A stretch of DNA of 64,000 bases from Streptomyces tauricus (lineage in GTDB: Bacteria; Actinomycetota; Actinomycetes; Streptomycetales; Streptomycetaceae): contig NZ_BMVY01000030.1 in the NCBI RefSeq assembly GCF_014650955.1, positions 1 to 64,000 on the forward strand, given 5' to 3'. Under the pieces are notes generated by a model. It ran no database searches and was not told the DNA's origin. It saw nothing but the letters and a program-made list of their open reading frames with translations. Of the stretch, positions 16,408 through 24,767 are shown piece by piece. Within the stretch, counting starts at the first letter, position 1; every line of letters begins with the position of its first letter. The position numbers were made by a program, and so were the translations under genes.

Positions 16408-17214
16408 TCAGGTGAGGGACAGACCGCCGTCGACCGCGAGCACCGCGCCGGTCGCGTAGGCGGCGCGCGGGTCGGTGAGCTGCAGTGCCCACCAGGCGAT
16501 GTCGTCGGGGCGGCCGACCCGGCCGGCCGGGACGACGGTGGCCATGTGCTGGAGGAAGCCCGCGTAGGCCTCCGGCGTCATCCCGGACCGCTCACCGATA
16601 CCGGTGTCGATCACACCGGGGGCGAGGCCGAGGACCCGGATGCCGCGGGGCGCCAGTTCCACCGCCCAGGTCCGGGTGAGGAAGTCGAGCCCGGCCTTGG
16701 CGGCGCCGTAGACACCGTTCTCCGGCCAGGCGCGGCGGTACAGCGCGCCGGCCGAGCCGATGTTCAGCACGGTTCCGCCGCCGTCCGCCGCGAGGGCGTC
16801 CAGACTCTGCCGGGTGAGCAGCAGCGGGGCCAGCAGGTTGGTGTCGAGCTGGTCGCGGGCCGCTTCCCGCTTGGTCTCCGCGAGGGAGGCGAAACCGCCC
16901 GAGGCCGCGTTGTTGACCAGCACGTCGATCCGGCCGAACGCGTCGAGCGCCGCGTCGGTGACGGCCCGCGGGGTGTCCGGGTCGGTGAGGTCGGCGGCGA
17001 GGACGCCGATGCCGGGGTACCCCTCGGCGGTCTCGGTGAGGGTCGCGGGCGTGCGGCCCACGACGAGCACCCGGTCGCCGCGGTCGGCGAAGGCACGGGC
17101 CACGGCCCGTCCGATCCCGGTCCCGCCGCCGGTGACGATCACGCCCCGGGGTGTTGTGGCGCCCGGTGCCGGGCCGGTGTCCTGTGCCGTCGTGCTCTCC
17201 TGTGGCGCGCTCAT
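16408..17214 (-). CDS. SDR ketoreductase, probable aklaviketone (C-7) reductase
   Basis: A 268-aa classical short-chain dehydrogenase. It has the NADPH motif VTGGGTGIGRAVARAFADRG, the NNAAS segment (LVNNAASGG) and the catalytic Ser-Tyr-Lys in IGSAGAL...YGAAK. C-terminal PGVIDTG and DGGLSLT are typical. Anthracycline clusters have a dedicated SDR of this size (AknU/DnrE) that reduces aklaviketone to aklavinone, the best fit here because the C-9 ketoreductase is encoded separately. The predicted promoter leaves no room for a leader, so the mRNA may be leaderless. It heads an operon continuing to the AknT homologue. Confidence 0.83.
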   Translation of the reverse strand: MSAPQESTTAQDTGPAPGATTPRGVIVTGGGTGIGRAVARAFADRGDRVLVVGRTPATLTETAEGYPGIGVLAADLTDPDTPRAVTDAALDAFGRIDVLVNNAASGGFASLAETKREAARDQLDTNLLAPLLLTRQSLDALAADGGGTVLNIGSAGALYRRAWPENGVYGAAKAGLDFLTRTWAVELAPRGIRVLGLAPGVIDTGIGERSGMTPEAYAGFLQHMATVVPAGRVGRPDDIAWWALQLTDPRAAYATGAVLAVDGGLSLT

Positions 17215-17221
17215 GTCCGCG

Positions 17222-17253
17222 ACCGTAGGCCGGGGCGCTCGATTCGCGGTCGA
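17222..17253 (-). promoter_or_regulatory. SARP-type promoter, probably leaderless
   Basis: On the minus strand TCGACCG (17253-17247) and TCGAGCG (17242-17236) are spaced 11 bp. Exactly 8 bp after the second is TACGGT (17227-17222). The ATG at 17214 is only 7 nt after this -10 box, so transcription should start at or next to the start codon. It drives the SDR-AknT-GT-RmlB operon. Confidence 0.78.
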
Positions 17254-17259
17254 CTCCCG

Positions 17260-17694
17260 CTACGGCCGGTCGTCACGGGTCACCACCCTGTCCTTGACCA
17301 GCAGTTCGCCGGCCTCGCGCACGAGGACGTCACGGCAGACGCACACCAGGTGCAGCCGGGCGGGACCGCCCCGCGGCACGGCGACGATCGAGACCAGGCT
17401 CTCGGCGGTCAGCGAGCCGTCGTCCGCGGGGGTGACGGTGAGCATGCCGACGTAGTGGCGGTGTGTCTCACCGGCGGTCGCGAGCCCCGCGGCGGCCTGC
17501 CGGGCGCCCTCGGTCAGGGCCGGGCGACCACGTACGGGCTCCGGGAGCGAGGGCGGCTTGAAGGCGCCGTCCTCGGTGAAGGTGCCCGCCCAGGACTCGG
17601 CCTCGCCCGAGTCCAGGTCCCGCATCTGCCGCGCGTAGAAGTGCTGTACCTCGGCGTACACGTCCGCCGGGGCCGTCGGGGCCAGTGCTGCCAT
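17260..17694 (-). CDS. NTF2/SnoaL-like protein (AknV-like)
   Basis: A 144-aa single-domain protein with the alpha+beta cone fold signature of NTF2/SnoaL-like proteins. The first helix (YAEVQHFYARQMRDLDSGEA) is followed by WAGTFTEDGAF and EPVRGRPAL. It closely resembles the extra C-terminal domain of the aromatase gene at 26.1 kb (shared FYARQMR, D..FTEDG.F, EPVRGR), so the window holds two related copies. Similar proteins sit beside the aklaviketone reductase in anthracycline clusters and their role is not settled; help in a tailoring or reductive step is plausible. The catalytic His/Asp set of true SnoaL cyclases is not evident. Confidence 0.75.
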   Translation of the reverse strand: MAALAPTAPADVYAEVQHFYARQMRDLDSGEAESWAGTFTEDGAFKPPSLPEPVRGRPALTEGARQAAAGLATAGETHRHYVGMLTVTPADDGSLTAESLVSIVAVPRGGPARLHLVCVCRDVLVREAGELLVKDRVVTRDDRP

Positions 17695-17743
17695 GCCGTG
17701 TTCCTTCCGCCGCTCCCGTTCCCGGGTTCCGGGTGAGGTCACG

Positions 17744-17775
17744 ACGGTGGCAGCGGTCCCTCCAGGATCGGTCGA
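17744..17775 (-). promoter_or_regulatory. SARP-type repeat pair upstream of the NTF2-like gene
   Basis: On the minus strand TCGACCG (17775-17769) and TGGAGGG (17764-17758) are 11 bp apart, and 8 bp later is CACCGT (17749-17744), a weak -10. The ATG at 17694 lies about 45 bp downstream. The pattern matches other cluster promoters but the second heptamer and -10 are imperfect. Confidence 0.5.
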
Positions 17776-17805
17776 GCGCGGGGCGTGCGGGCGGGCTGGC
17801 GGCCG

Positions 17806-17848
17806 TTCAGCCAAGCTCCAACGCTTCTCTAGCCGCGCTGGTGAGCAT
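17806..17848 (+). promoter_or_regulatory. SARP-like repeats upstream of the cyclase gene
   Basis: TTCAGCC (17806), TCCAACG (17817) and TCTAGCC (17828) are phased by 11 bp, followed after 8 bp by GAGCAT (17843-17848). Conservation is weaker than at other sites, but the location and spacing fit. It would drive the plus-strand cyclase/N-methyltransferase unit. Confidence 0.4.
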
Positions 17849-17908
17849 GGGCTCGCTGGCGCAAGACGCCGGCGGAACGCTCGCAGGACCCATCGCCGGG
17901 AGGCTCGT

Positions 17909-18694
17909 GTGCGCATCATCGACCTGTCCTCGCCCGTGGACGCGGCGGGTTTCGAACCCGATCCCGTGGTGCACGACGTCCTCGGCCCGAAGGAGGCCGC
18001 CACGCACATGAGTGAGGAGATGCGCGACCACTTCGGGATCGAGTTCGATCCGGCGGTACTGCCGGAGGGCGAGTTCCTCTCGCTCGACCGGCTCCAGCTG
18101 ACGACCCACACCGGGACGCACATCGACGCGCCCTCGCACTACGGGACGCGCGCCTCCTACCGGGACGGCCCGCCGCGGCACATCGACGAGATGCCGCTCG
18201 ACTGGTTCTTCCGGCCCGCGGTCGTCCTCGACCTCAGCGACCAGGGCACGGGCGCGGTCGGCGCCGACGTGCTCCAGCGGGAGCTGGACCGGATCGGCCA
18301 CACCCTGTCGCCCATGGACATCGTGCTGCTGCGCACCGGCGCCGACGCGTGGTCGGGGACGCAGAAGTACTTCACGGACTTCACCGGCCTCGACGGCTCG
18401 GCCGTGCACCTGCTGCTCGACCAGGGCGTGCGGGTCATCGGCACGGACGCGTTCAGTCTGGACGCGCCGTTCGGCGACATCATCAGCCGCTACCGGGAGA
18501 CCGGGGACCGCTCGGTGCTCTGGCCCGCCCACATGATCGGCCGCGACCGGGAGTACTGCCAGATCGAACGGCTCGCCGGGCTGGAGCAGTTGCCCGTCTC
18601 CCGAGGCTTCCGGCTCGCCTGCTTCCCGGTGCGGATCGCCGGCGCCGGCGCGGGCTGGGCGAGGGCGGTGGCACTGCTCGACGAGGACGAGTGA
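17909..18694 (+). CDS. polyketide cyclase of the DpsY/AknW type (kynurenine formamidase-like fold)
   Basis: A 261-aa member of the 'cyclase family' (Pfam Cyclase). It has the metal-binding motif HTGTHIDAPSHYG (residues about 72-84) and MDIVLLRTGAD, both characteristic. In anthracycline biosynthesis DpsY-type proteins form the later rings of the anthrone together with the aromatase. The GTG start at 17909 is preceded by GGGAGG with 5-nt spacing. An upstream in-frame ATG at 17693 would add an unlikely basic extension. It is followed 72 bp later by the N-methyltransferase. Ring specificity is inferred from the pathway. Confidence 0.87.
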   Translation: MRIIDLSSPVDAAGFEPDPVVHDVLGPKEAATHMSEEMRDHFGIEFDPAVLPEGEFLSLDRLQLTTHTGTHIDAPSHYGTRASYRDGPPRHIDEMPLDWFFRPAVVLDLSDQGTGAVGADVLQRELDRIGHTLSPMDIVLLRTGADAWSGTQKYFTDFTGLDGSAVHLLLDQGVRVIGTDAFSLDAPFGDIISRYRETGDRSVLWPAHMIGRDREYCQIERLAGLEQLPVSRGFRLACFPVRIAGAGAGWARAVALLDEDE

Positions 18695-18766
18695 GAGGTA
18701 CCGCGCACAAGTACCGCGGCTGGGTGAACCACGCGCCCGCCAGGGCGACGACGGAAGGACACAGAC

Positions 18767-19495
18767 ATGTACGGCCGGGAACTCGCGGACGTGTACGAGG
18801 CCATCTACCGCAGCCGGGGCAAGGACTGGGGGGAGGAGGCCGCGGACGTCTCGCGGCTCATCGCCGAACGCCGTCCGGGAGCCGACTCGCTGCTCGACGT
18901 CGCCTGCGGCACGGGCGCCCATCTCAGCGTGTTCAGCTCGCTGTTCGAGGTCGCCGAGGGGCTGGAGATCGCGGAGCCGATGCGCCGGCTCGCCGAGCAG
19001 CGGCTGCCCGGCACCACGGTGCACGCGGGCGACATGCGCGACTTCTCGCTGGGCCGCACCTACACCGCGGTGAGCTGCATGTTCTGCGCCATCGGCTACC
19101 TGGAGACGCTGGACGACATGCGGGCCGCCGTCCGGTCGATGGCCGGGCACCTGGAGCCCGGCGGCGTCCTGGTCGTCGAACCCTGGTGGTTCCCCGAGAA
19201 CTTCATCGAGGGCTATGTCGCGGGTGACCTGGCCCGTGAGGAGCACCGCACCATCGCGCGGATCTCGCACACCACCCGCAAGGGCCGGGCCACCCGCATG
19301 GAGGTCCGTTTCACCGTGGGGGACGCCACCGGTATCCAGCAGTTCACCGAGATCGACGTCCTGCACCTGTTCACCAAGGAGGAGTACGTCTCGGCGTTCA
19401 CCGACGCGGGGTGCTCCGTGGAATTCCTGGAGGACGGCCCCACCGGCCGCGGTCTTTTCGTCGGTATACGCGAAGGTGTACGCGAAAAGAACTGA
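18767..19495 (+). CDS. dTDP-3-amino-hexose N-methyltransferase (DesVI/TylM1 type), copy 1
   Basis: A 242-aa SAM-dependent methyltransferase. It has the N-terminal MYGRELADVYEAIYRSRGKD, motif I LLDVACGTGAHL (residues about 42-53), DMRDFSLG, and a GGVLVVEPWWFPE strand, all matching enzymes that dimethylate 3-aminosugars on dTDP. In this pathway it would make L-rhodosamine from the 3-amino intermediate (AknX2 role). GGAAGGA precedes the ATG. A second clear paralogue lies at 39.3 kb, so one copy may act on a different sugar or do a different methylation step. Confidence 0.9.
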   Translation: MYGRELADVYEAIYRSRGKDWGEEAADVSRLIAERRPGADSLLDVACGTGAHLSVFSSLFEVAEGLEIAEPMRRLAEQRLPGTTVHAGDMRDFSLGRTYTAVSCMFCAIGYLETLDDMRAAVRSMAGHLEPGGVLVVEPWWFPENFIEGYVAGDLAREEHRTIARISHTTRKGRATRMEVRFTVGDATGIQQFTEIDVLHLFTKEEYVSAFTDAGCSVEFLEDGPTGRGLFVGIREGVREKN

Positions 19496-19527
19496 GAGGG
19501 CGGCCGGGTGGGAAGTCGGTGGAATCC

Positions 19528-20403
19528 TCAGGGTGCCATTTCGCGGGCCACCGACATCACGTACTGGCCGTAGCCCGACTGGGACATCTTCTCGCCGAGC
19601 CGGTAGCAGCTGTCCGCGTCGATGAACCCCATACGGAGGGCGACCTCCTCGACGCAGGCGATACGCACACCCTGCCGTTCTTCGAGGGTCCGCACATACT
19701 GGGCGGCCTGGAGCAGGGATTCCGGAGTTCCGGCGTCGAGCCAGGCGAAACCGCGGCCGAGGTCGACGAGACGGGCCCGGCCGCGGGCCAGGTAATTGCG
19801 GTTGACGTCGGTGATCTCCAGTTCTCCGCGCGCCGAGGGGCGGAGGTTCTTGGCGATGTCCACCACTTCGTTGTCGTACAGATAGAGCCCGGTGATGGCG
19901 AGGTCGGAGCGCGGCCGGGCCGGCTTCTCCTCCAGGGAGACCAGACGTCCCGACGCGTCGGTCTCGCCCACCCCGTAGCGCTCCGGATCCTCGACGGGAT
20001 AACCGAACAGCACACAGCCCTGTACGTCCCTGACGTTGCTCTGGAGCATGTCGTAGAAGTGGTAGCCGTGGAAGATGTTGTCGCCGAGCACCAGGGCCAC
20101 GTCGTCGTCGCCCACGTGGTCGGCGCCGATGACGAAGGCCTCGGCCAGTCCGGCCGGCCGGTTCTGCACGGCGTAGTCGATGTGGATGCCGAGCTGTGAG
20201 CCGTCGCCCAGGAGCCGGCGGAACTGGTCCAGGTCGCGCTCGGTGCAGATGAGCAGGATCTCCTTGATGTCCGCGAGCATCAGCACCGAAAGCGGATAGT
20301 AGATCATCGGTTTGTCGCCGACCGGGAGAAGTTGCTTCGACACGGAAACAGTTATTGGATGGAGCCTTGTTCCCGAACCGCCGGCGAGAATAATCCCCTT
20401 CAT
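19528..20403 (-). CDS. rmlA: glucose-1-phosphate thymidylyltransferase
   Basis: A 291-aa nucleotidyltransferase that makes dTDP-glucose from glucose-1-phosphate and dTTP. The signature GGSGTRLHPITVSVSKQLLP at the N-terminus, PMIYYPLS, and GDNIFHG are diagnostic; EEKP and LDAGTPESLL are the later binding motifs. ATG 20403 starts directly at MKGIILAGG. It supplies the whole deoxysugar branch and corresponds to AknY. It is divergent from the aminotransferase gene, with SARP-like repeats in between. Confidence 0.96.
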   Translation of the reverse strand: MKGIILAGGSGTRLHPITVSVSKQLLPVGDKPMIYYPLSVLMLADIKEILLICTERDLDQFRRLLGDGSQLGIHIDYAVQNRPAGLAEAFVIGADHVGDDDVALVLGDNIFHGYHFYDMLQSNVRDVQGCVLFGYPVEDPERYGVGETDASGRLVSLEEKPARPRSDLAITGLYLYDNEVVDIAKNLRPSARGELEITDVNRNYLARGRARLVDLGRGFAWLDAGTPESLLQAAQYVRTLEERQGVRIACVEEVALRMGFIDADSCYRLGEKMSQSGYGQYVMSVAREMAP

Positions 20404-20478
20404 GGGTATGCCCCTGTCCTCGATTTCTGCCCATGCTAACGAGCGAATTCGTTCGGCAGCAAGCAGGAAAGTATCCGG

Positions 20479-20496
20479 TCCAGGGAAATTCGAGCG
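20479..20496 (+). promoter_or_regulatory. SARP-like heptamer pair in the rmlA/aminotransferase divergent region
   Basis: TCCAGGG (20479) and TCGAGCG (20490) start 11 bp apart in the 208-bp divergent region. No good -10 lies 8 bp downstream on the plus strand. On the minus strand TTGCTG and TAGCAT, 18 bp apart, form a plausible ordinary promoter for rmlA. Confidence 0.5.
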
Positions 20497-20611
20497 GTAA
20501 TAGAGGGAAAACAAGGGTTGTGGACCGGCCCGGCCATGTGATGTGCTGCGAGGGGATGGTGACGCCCTGCGGCAAGGAAATGATGTCAGCAATGGGAGGG
20601 AAGCGAATTCG

Positions 20612-21721
20612 ATGACGACTCTCGTATGGGACTACCGGCAGGAATACGAGAACGAACGCGCCGATATTCTGGACGCCGTGGAAACGGTCTTCAGCTCGGG
20701 GCAGCTCGTCCTCGGTGACAGTGTCCGCGGCTTCGAGCGGGAGTTCGCCGGCTACCACGGCGCGGCCCACTGCGTCGGTGTCGACAACGGCACCAACGCG
20801 ATCAAGCTGGCGCTCCAGTCGCTCGGCGTCGGCCCCGGGGACGAGGTCGTCACGGTGTCCAACACCGCGGCCCCCACCGTGGTCGCGATCGACTCGGTGG
20901 GCGCCACCCCGGTGTTCGTCGACATCGACCCGGACAGCTACCTCATGAACACCGACCAGGTCGCCGACGTCCTCACCCCCAGGACCCGGTGCCTGCTCCC
21001 CGTCCACCTCTACGGCCAGTGCGTCGACCTCGCCCCGCTGGAGCGACTGGCCGCCGAGCACGACCTGTCCCTCGTCGAGGACTGCGCCCAGGCGCACGGC
21101 GCCCGCCGCGACGGCCGGCTGGCCGGCACCACCGGGGACGCCGCCGCCTTCTCCTTCTACCCGACGAAGGTCCTCGGCGCCTACGGCGACGGCGGCGCCG
21201 TGGTGACCTCCCGGGACGACGCCCACCGGGCCCTGCGCCGGCTGCGCTACTACGGCATGGAGGAGCGGTACTACGTCGTCGGCACCCCGGGCCACAACTC
21301 CCGGCTCGACGAGGTGCAGGCCGAGATCCTGCGGCGCAAGCTGCGCCGCCTCGACACCTACGTCCAGGGGCGCCGGGCCGTCGCCCGCCGCTACGAGGAA
21401 GGGCTCGGCGACACCGACCTGGTGCTCCCGCACACGGTCCCCGGCAACGAGCACGTGTACTACGTCTACACGGTGCGCCACCCCCGGCGCGACGACATCA
21501 TCAAGGCCCTGAAGACGTACGACATCGAGCTGAACATCAGCTATCCCTGGCCGGTGCACACGATGTCCGGGTTCGCCCACCTCGGCTACCCCGCGGGCTC
21601 GCTGCCCGTCACCGAGGAACTGGCGGGCCAGATCTTCTCGCTGCCCATGTACCCGGCGCTCGCGCCGGACATCCAGGACAAGGTGATCAGCGCGGTGCGT
21701 GACGTGCTGGACAGCCTCTGA
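20612..21721 (+). CDS. NDP-hexose 3-aminotransferase (DegT/DnrJ family)
   Basis: A 369-aa PLP enzyme that transaminates the 3-keto-deoxysugar to the 3-amino sugar of the rhodosamine/daunosamine pathway (AknZ/DnmJ/DesV role). The PLP lysine is present as Lys186 in SFYPTKVLGAYGDGG, contrasting with the His of the 3-dehydratase at 10 kb. GVDNGTNAIKLAL and VEDCAQAHGA are cofactor-binding segments. ATG 20612 yields the family-typical MTTLVWDYRQEY start; GGGAGGG lies about 11 nt upstream, slightly distant. A perfect hairpin follows the stop. Confidence 0.93.
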   Translation: MTTLVWDYRQEYENERADILDAVETVFSSGQLVLGDSVRGFEREFAGYHGAAHCVGVDNGTNAIKLALQSLGVGPGDEVVTVSNTAAPTVVAIDSVGATPVFVDIDPDSYLMNTDQVADVLTPRTRCLLPVHLYGQCVDLAPLERLAAEHDLSLVEDCAQAHGARRDGRLAGTTGDAAAFSFYPTKVLGAYGDGGAVVTSRDDAHRALRRLRYYGMEERYYVVGTPGHNSRLDEVQAEILRRKLRRLDTYVQGRRAVARRYEEGLGDTDLVLPHTVPGNEHVYYVYTVRHPRRDDIIKALKTYDIELNISYPWPVHTMSGFAHLGYPAGSLPVTEELAGQIFSLPMYPALAPDIQDKVISAVRDVLDSL

Positions 21722-21754
21722 ACCCGTGCGGCGGGCCCGCCCCGGCCCGCCCCG

Positions 21755-21803
21755 CGCACACCGAAGGCCCGGCGGAGGGATCCCGCCGGGCCTTCGGTGT
21801 GCG
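21755..21803. terminator. perfect 21-bp stem terminator
   Basis: CGCACACCGAAGGCCCGGCGG is described here only by its ends: the arm 21755-21775 begins CGCACACCGAAG and pairs perfectly with 21783-21803 around a 7-nt loop. It separates the convergent aminotransferase and 2,3-dehydratase genes and can act in both directions. Confidence 0.88.
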
Positions 21804-21810
21804 GAAGGGG

Positions 21811-23163
21811 TCAGCCGGTGGAGCCGGCCGCCTCCAGGGCACGCCAGCACGCCACCAGGCTGCGGGCCTGCACGTTGAGGTAGTGGCTGTGCCGCAGCAG
21901 CTGCGTCAGCTGGTCCATGGTCAGCCAGCGGTAGTCGGGGTGGCCGGGGTCCTCGGGGAGGTCGCTGTCCACGATCAGATAGCGGTTGCGGGCGTGGAAG
22001 AAGCGCCCGCCCTCCTCGGAGAGCACGGCCTCGTAGCGGATACGGTCCGGCCCGGCGGCCAGTACCTCGTCGAGGTGGCGGGGCCGGGCGGCGGGCGGCA
22101 GCCAGCTGTAGCTGTCCGGCACGCACTGCACGGTCGGCGCCAGTTCCACGACGTCCGCGTAGCCCGGCTCGGTGCGGGCGTGCAGCAGGACGTGCGGCAC
22201 CCCGCCGATCTCCCGCGTCAGGAAGGCGATGACGCCCGTGCCGCGCGGTTCGATCATCGGCTGGCGCCAGGTGCCGACCTCGCGTCCCGCGGCTGTCACG
22301 GAGACCCCGATGACGTCGAAGAAGCCGCCGCTCTCGTGCGAGTAGCCCATCTCGCCGTGCCGCCACTCGTCGAGCGCGTTGAGGGCGATCCGCTCGGTGT
22401 GCACCGAGGCCAGCGAACGGGCGCCGGCGATCCAGCTCAGCACGTCCGTCATCCGGTGCAGGGCGCCGTCCGGCCGCGCGGCGTGCGGCAGACACGCCAG
22501 TACGGTCCGCGCGTCCATGTTGATGATGTCGTCGCGCGACAGCAGCCGGTACAGCTGCCCGAGCGTGAACCAGCGGAAGCCCTCCAGGACCTCCACCTCG
22601 GTGGTCGTCTCCACCACCATGTTGCGGTTGCGCTTGCGGTAGAACCAGGCACCCTGCTCCGACTGCCGGACGTCCGCGAGCACCCGGTGCCGTGAGGTGT
22701 CCCGGAAGTAGTCCACGTACGGCACGGGCTTGCCCTTGTGGACGCCGGTGTAGTTGCTGCGGGTCGCCTGGACGGTGGGGGAGAGCTGCAGTCCGCCCGG
22801 GTTGCCCGGTTCGGCCTTGGCCTGCATCAGGAAGTGCGGGACCCCGTCGAACTCCTTGATCAGGATGCCGAGGATGCCGACCTCGGGCTGGTCGATGATG
22901 GGCTGGTCCCACCAGGGCACCGCGTTGGCGGGGTCGTGCACCCGCAGACCGTGGACCGTGAAGAACTTGCCGCTGCGGTGCCGCAGATCACCGGTGACCG
23001 GTGTCTGGTACCACTGGTCGAGGGCCGCCAGCGGGATGCGCTCGGCGGTCGTGTAGATCTGCTCCCCGTACTCGGCGAACCAGTTGTCGAATCCGGCGAG
23101 ATCGGTCGGCGGGCTCTCCAGAGCCGCGGCCGACCTGGCGATACGGGCCGTCACATCGGCCAT
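21811..23163 (-). CDS. NDP-4-keto-6-deoxyhexose 2,3-dehydratase
   Basis: A 450-aa enzyme that removes the C-2 hydroxyl to begin 2-deoxysugar formation. The protein is an internal duplication. Both halves carry the pattern W..P.I/M...G..GIL/AFL...GVPH.L..A..EPG....V.L.PTVQ (in the first half GILIKEFDGVPHFLMQAKAE, in the second AFLTREIGGVPHVLLHARTE). This is typical of the TylX3/EryBVI/AknN-class proteins. ATG 23163 has GAGGAG 6 nt upstream. It is the last gene of the long minus-strand operon that begins with the PKS ketoreductase. Confidence 0.93.
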   Translation of the reverse strand: MADVTARIARSAAALESPPTDLAGFDNWFAEYGEQIYTTAERIPLAALDQWYQTPVTGDLRHRSGKFFTVHGLRVHDPANAVPWWDQPIIDQPEVGILGILIKEFDGVPHFLMQAKAEPGNPGGLQLSPTVQATRSNYTGVHKGKPVPYVDYFRDTSRHRVLADVRQSEQGAWFYRKRNRNMVVETTTEVEVLEGFRWFTLGQLYRLLSRDDIINMDARTVLACLPHAARPDGALHRMTDVLSWIAGARSLASVHTERIALNALDEWRHGEMGYSHESGGFFDVIGVSVTAAGREVGTWRQPMIEPRGTGVIAFLTREIGGVPHVLLHARTEPGYADVVELAPTVQCVPDSYSWLPPAARPRHLDEVLAAGPDRIRYEAVLSEEGGRFFHARNRYLIVDSDLPEDPGHPDYRWLTMDQLTQLLRHSHYLNVQARSLVACWRALEAAGSTG

Positions 23164-23214
23164 CTGAACTCCTCGTCTTGGGTGGGGCACACGCGGCTCG
23201 TCGGGCGTGGTGGC

Positions 23215-24162
23215 TCAGTCGGCGGGTGTCTCCCAGGTCGCCCGCATCGCCTCGGCCAGCGGGATCCGCGGCTTCCAGCCGAGCAGTTCGCCGGCCAGCC
23301 GGATGTCGGCCAGGGTCCAGCCGCCGCCCTTGCTGGCGATGGGTCCGTCCTCGACCCGTATCGCCTGCGGCGGCAGTCCCGAGGCGGCGACCAGCAGGTC
23401 CACCAGTTCGCGCATCGCGGTGGCCTCGCCGCGGCCGATGTTGACGACCTGCCCGGTGGCCGGTGACGTCACGGTGAGGACCACGGCCTCGGCCAGGTCG
23501 CGCACGTCGATGAAGTCCCGCCGCGCATCCGCGACCCGCAGGGTCACCGGGTCGCTCGCGTCCGCGGCCCGCAGCCGCTCGACGACCGCCCCGAGGAAGC
23601 TGGCCCGGGTGGTGCGGGGCCCGCACACGTTGACCGCGCGCAGCACCAGCCCCTCCAGCCGGCCGTCCCGGGTGGCGTCGAGCACCAGCTCGGAGCCGGC
23701 CAGCTTGGTCCGCGCGTACATCGTGGTCGGCCGGGGGTCCAGGTCCTCGCCGATGGCGAGCGGCTCGGACACCGGGCCGTACTCGTGGATGGAGCCGACA
23801 TGGATCAGCCGGGGGCGCTCGTCCATCAGCGTCACGGCCTTCACCAGCCGCTCGACCAGGGTGATGTGGGCGTACCGCATCTCCTCCTCGGTGGTGCCCC
23901 AGCCGCCCGTCACGTTGACCACGGTCCGCACCCGGTGCCGGGTGAACAGCCGCGCGAGCTCGGCGGGCCCGGCCGCCGCCACGTCCAGGCCGACGAAGAC
24001 GTGGCCCGCGACCGCGGGTCCGCCGCGCCGGGCCACGGCGAGCACGTCGTGCCCCTCGCGGGCCAGCGCGGCGCTCACACAGCGTCCGACGCAGCCGGTG
24101 GCCCCGAGGACCGCGACCCGCTCTCCGCCGGCCGGCGGCCGGTCGCCGTTCAGGGCCGCCAC
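23215..24162 (-). CDS. dTDP-4-keto-6-deoxyhexose 4-ketoreductase
   Basis: A 315-aa extended SDR that sets the C-4 hydroxyl of the deoxysugar before transfer. It has GATGCVGRCVSAAL near the N-terminus, NVTGGW, HVGSIHEYGPVS, and the catalytic YARTK. GTG 24162 is chosen because it overlaps the epimerase stop by 13 bp, as coupled genes do, and starts 15 codons before the Rossmann motif; the very long open frame upstream is antisense noise. It corresponds to the AknM/DnmV type of enzyme. Stereochemical outcome (axial or equatorial) cannot be told from sequence alone. Confidence 0.88.
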   Translation of the reverse strand: MAALNGDRPPAGGERVAVLGATGCVGRCVSAALAREGHDVLAVARRGGPAVAGHVFVGLDVAAAGPAELARLFTRHRVRTVVNVTGGWGTTEEEMRYAHITLVERLVKAVTLMDERPRLIHVGSIHEYGPVSEPLAIGEDLDPRPTTMYARTKLAGSELVLDATRDGRLEGLVLRAVNVCGPRTTRASFLGAVVERLRAADASDPVTLRVADARRDFIDVRDLAEAVVLTVTSPATGQVVNIGRGEATAMRELVDLLVAASGLPPQAIRVEDGPIASKGGGWTLADIRLAGELLGWKPRIPLAEAMRATWETPAD

Positions 24163-24767
24163 AGTGCGGCCTCGATCCGACGGCACTTGTCGTACTCCGG
24201 CAGGCCGCCCTCCGCCTGCACCTGGGCGAGCAGGGGTGCGGCGGTGTCCCGCGCGGACAGCAGGGGCGCCACGTCCGTCGGGATCGGCAGGCCGAGCGCC
24301 GGGTCGAGCGGCGAAAGGGACAGCTCGTGCTGGGCCTCGTAACTCCCGGAGAGCATGTACGACATCACCGTGTCGTCCTCCAGGGCGATGAAGGCGTGTC
24401 CGACGCCGACGGGGAAGTACATGGCGCTGAAGGTCTCCTGGTCGAGCACGGAGGAGTCCCAGCGGCCGAAGGTGGGCGAGCCGACGCGGATGTCCACCAC
24501 GATGTCGATGGCACGGCCGCGGGCGCAGTACACGTACTTGGCGACGCCCGGCGGGGTGACCGTGTAGTGGATGCCCCGGACGGTGCCGCGCTTGGACTTG
24601 CTGTGGTTGGACTGCGCGACGGGGAAGAGGGGATGTCCCAGGGCCTCCACGAACGCCGGTTCCTGGTACGGCGAGGTGAACAGGCCGCGGTCGTCCTCGA
24701 AGACGGGCGGGTTGAAGGCGTACGCGCCGGACACGGCGAGTTCGCGGAACTTCACGGCGGTGGTCAT
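24150..24767 (-). CDS. dTDP-4-keto-6-deoxyhexose 3,5- or 5-epimerase (RmlC family)
   Basis: A 205-aa cupin epimerase that inverts C-5 to give L-sugars. It has the FEDDRGLF, QSNHSKSKRGTVRGIHY (base His) and YCARGRAIDIVVDIRVGSPTFG motifs of RmlC proteins, then YFPVGVGHAF. Its presence explains the L-configuration of rhodosamine, 2-deoxyfucose and rhodinose in this class. The gene starts immediately after the glycosyltransferase stop and overlaps the 4-ketoreductase, so it is translated as part of the operon. It corresponds to AknL. Confidence 0.93.
   Translation of the reverse strand: MTTAVKFRELAVSGAYAFNPPVFEDDRGLFTSPYQEPAFVEALGHPLFPVAQSNHSKSKRGTVRGIHYTVTPPGVAKYVYCARGRAIDIVVDIRVGSPTFGRWDSSVLDQETFSAMYFPVGVGHAFIALEDDTVMSYMLSGSYEAQHELSLSPLDPALGLPIPTDVAPLLSARDTAAPLLAQVQAEGGLPEYDKCRRIEAALWRP

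Noticed and set aside
17807..22912. 1701-codon open frame on the minus strand
   Set aside because: It runs antisense to, or out of frame with, several well-supported genes and has the Arg/Pro/Gly-rich composition of high-GC shadow frames; no domain is recognisable.
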